Source of the DNA: an uncultured Hyphomicrobiales bacterium
Lineage (GTDB): Bacteria > Pseudomonadota > Alphaproteobacteria > Rhizobiales > Beijerinckiaceae
DNA length: 6,615 nucleotides
Assembly: GCA_903916165.1 (NCBI GenBank)
Contig: CAIWVR010000519.1
Location: forward strand, 1 to 6,615
Reading direction: 5' to 3'
The notes under the pieces are model-generated. The model made no database searches. It was not told the origin of the DNA and was given only the letters and a program-made list of their open reading frames with translations. Positions 5,503 to 6,615 of this stretch are shown here, piece after piece. Positions within the stretch are counted from its first letter, which is position 1; every line of letters starts with the position of its first letter. The translations under genes were made by a program, and so were the position numbers.

Positions 5503-6543
5503 ATGAAGGCGATCGTCATCCGGCAATTCGGCCCGCCCGATGTGATGGGTTACGAGGATTTGCCTGATCCGGCACCGCGCCGCGGCGAGATCCGCATTGT
5601 GGTTCATGCGGCGACCGTGAACCGCGTGCTCGATGTCGCGGTTCGTCGCGGCGAGCAGGCGCAGCGCGGCGTTGAACTGCCGCTGATCCCCGGCGTCGAC
5701 TGCGCGGGCGTGATCGACGCCATCGGCCCTGGTGTGACGAAGTGGAAGGTTGGCGACCGCGTCTGCGCTGCCGGCCGCATGCCGCTTGACCCTTGCAACG
5801 AAGATGGCACGGATGCCACCGGAAAGACCGGAATGATGGGCATCAAGCGGCCCGGCGGATTTGCTGAAAAGGTTTGCGTGCCAGCCGCTTCTGCCTTTGG
5901 GCTGCCGGATGCGCTCGGCTTCCACGAGGCGGCCGTCGTCATGCGGCATTGCCCGACCGCGTGGAATCTTTTGTGCAACGTCGCCGCACTGAAGGCCGGC
6001 GAATGGGTGCTGATCATGGGAGCCAGCGGCAACCTCGGCAGTGTCGGGATCCAGATTGCCAAGCACGTCATTGGCGCGAAGGTCATCGCGACGGCGGGAT
6101 CGCGTGCGCGCGCGGACGCGGGTCTTGAACTCGGCGCCGATCACGCCATCGATTATTCGACGCAGGACCTGCTGGCCGAAGTGATGCGGATCACGGACGG
6201 CAAGGGCGTCAATGTTCTCTATGACAACATCGCCAATCCCGACATTCTGCCACAGGCGTTTCATGCGCTGGGCGAGGGCGGCCGTCTGGTCACCGCCGGC
6301 GCGCATGGCGGGCCGAATGTGACGATCGACTTCTTCCATCTCTATGACAAGAAGATCACGATCAAGGGCATGCCGGGCGCTCGCGATGCTGACCGCCCGA
6401 AGTGTTTTGCCGCTGCTGCTGAAGGCAAGATCCGCGTTCGGATCGCGCATGTCATGCCGCTGTCGAAGGCGGCCGAGGCGCACCGGATGATGGAAGCCGA
6501 TCCGGGCATGGGCAAGATCGTGCTCGATCCCGCAGCCGGATAG
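5503..6543 (+). CDS. MDR-superfamily (quinone oxidoreductase-like) NAD(P)-dependent oxidoreductase
   Basis: This 346-residue protein is a medium-chain dehydrogenase/reductase. It has the N-terminal GroES-like domain (about 1-125, with PGVDCAGVIDAIGPGV at 63-78 and VGDRV at 83-87) and a Rossmann domain with GASGNLGSVGIQIAK at 173-187. The catalytic-zinc Cys of alcohol dehydrogenases is replaced by the NRVLDVAVRRG segment at 40-50, as in quinone oxidoreductase-like members. The four-cysteine structural-zinc motif is also absent. Instead there is an extended loop at about 89-118 with Cys88, Cys98 and later Cys125. It is therefore probably a zinc-independent reductase of an activated C=C or C=O bond. 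The start ATG at 5503 follows GGGGAG at 5491-5496 by six bases; homology also begins there rather than at the GTG at 5446. It is the last gene of the operon and converges on the partial gene at the window end. The substrate is unknown. Confidence 0.9.
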   Translation: MKAIVIRQFGPPDVMGYEDLPDPAPRRGEIRIVVHAATVNRVLDVAVRRGEQAQRGVELPLIPGVDCAGVIDAIGPGVTKWKVGDRVCAAGRMPLDPCNEDGTDATGKTGMMGIKRPGGFAEKVCVPAASAFGLPDALGFHEAAVVMRHCPTAWNLLCNVAALKAGEWVLIMGASGNLGSVGIQIAKHVIGAKVIATAGSRARADAGLELGADHAIDYSTQDLLAEVMRITDGKGVNVLYDNIANPDILPQAFHALGEGGRLVTAGAHGGPNVTIDFFHLYDKKITIKGMPGARDADRPKCFAAAAEGKIRVRIAHVMPLSKAAEAHRMMEADPGMGKIVLDPAAG

Positions 6544-6558
6544 CCCGCCCGAGGCGCG

Positions 6559-6615
6559 TCAGACGCCCTTGAACAGGCGGAACATCTCGCTGATTCGCCA
6601 GGGCTTGGCGATCAG
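6559..6615 (-). CDS. C-terminal end of an unidentified gene, possibly response-regulator receiver
   Basis: Reading the minus strand from the window edge gives 18 residues, LIAKPWRISEMFRLFKGV, then a TGA at 6559-6561. The Lys-Pro pair followed by an amphipathic helix resembles the end of a two-component receiver domain (the conserved K before helix 5). The gene would converge on the MDR gene with a 15-base gap, which fits the tight packing here. Eighteen residues are too few for firm assignment, and the frame could be fortuitous. Confidence 0.4.
   Translation of the reverse strand: MIAKPWRISEMFRLFKGV

Noticed and set aside
5452..6483. Long minus-strand open frame (343 codons) opposite the MDR gene
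   Set aside because: It is a shadow of the MDR coding strand; no family motif and an Arg/His/Asp-rich composition.
6551..6566. Small inverted repeat GCGT/ACGC after the MDR gene as a terminator
   Set aside because: Only four pairs with a three-base loop and no T-tract; it also overlaps the end of the convergent partial gene.

Overview
The window looks like chromosomal DNA of an alphaproteobacterium. It is GC-rich throughout, its ribosome binding sites are GGAG-type, and its proteins read like alphaproteobacterial versions of common families. The exact family is not certain; a Caulobacterales or Hyphomonadaceae-like lineage would fit but is a guess. No mobile element, tRNA, rRNA or CRISPR array is visible. 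Coding density is high and no gene-free stretch reaches 300 bases.

Left part, minus strand: the first 135 codons of argininosuccinate synthase (argG, cut by the window edge) lie 40 bases downstream of a membrane PAP2-family phosphatase, probably in one transcription unit. The phosphatase diverges across a 112-base gap from a MoeB/ThiF-type adenylyltransferase on the plus strand.

Middle: the MoeB-like gene converges on a minus-strand AMP nucleosidase (amn). The 87-base gap between their stop codons holds the most striking non-coding signal in the window. This is a compact array of DnaA-box-like 9-mers, two of them perfect TTATCCACA. Four boxes lie head to tail at 12, 12 and 11 base steps, followed by one inverted near-perfect box, all inside an AT-rich island.

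Right part, plus strand: starting divergently from amn, four genes probably form an operon. They encode a DUF1993 protein, a Rid-family (YoaB-like) protein, a class II aldolase/adducin-type metalloenzyme and a zinc-less MDR oxidoreductase. Together they suggest small-molecule metabolism: an aldolase or decarboxylase, a reductase, and an accessory Rid protein that handles reactive intermediates. The substrate cannot be told from sequence. The two intergenic gaps inside the second half of the operon each contain a GC-rich hairpin without a T-tract. At the right edge the last 18 codons of a minus-strand gene are visible, possibly the end of a response-regulator receiver domain.
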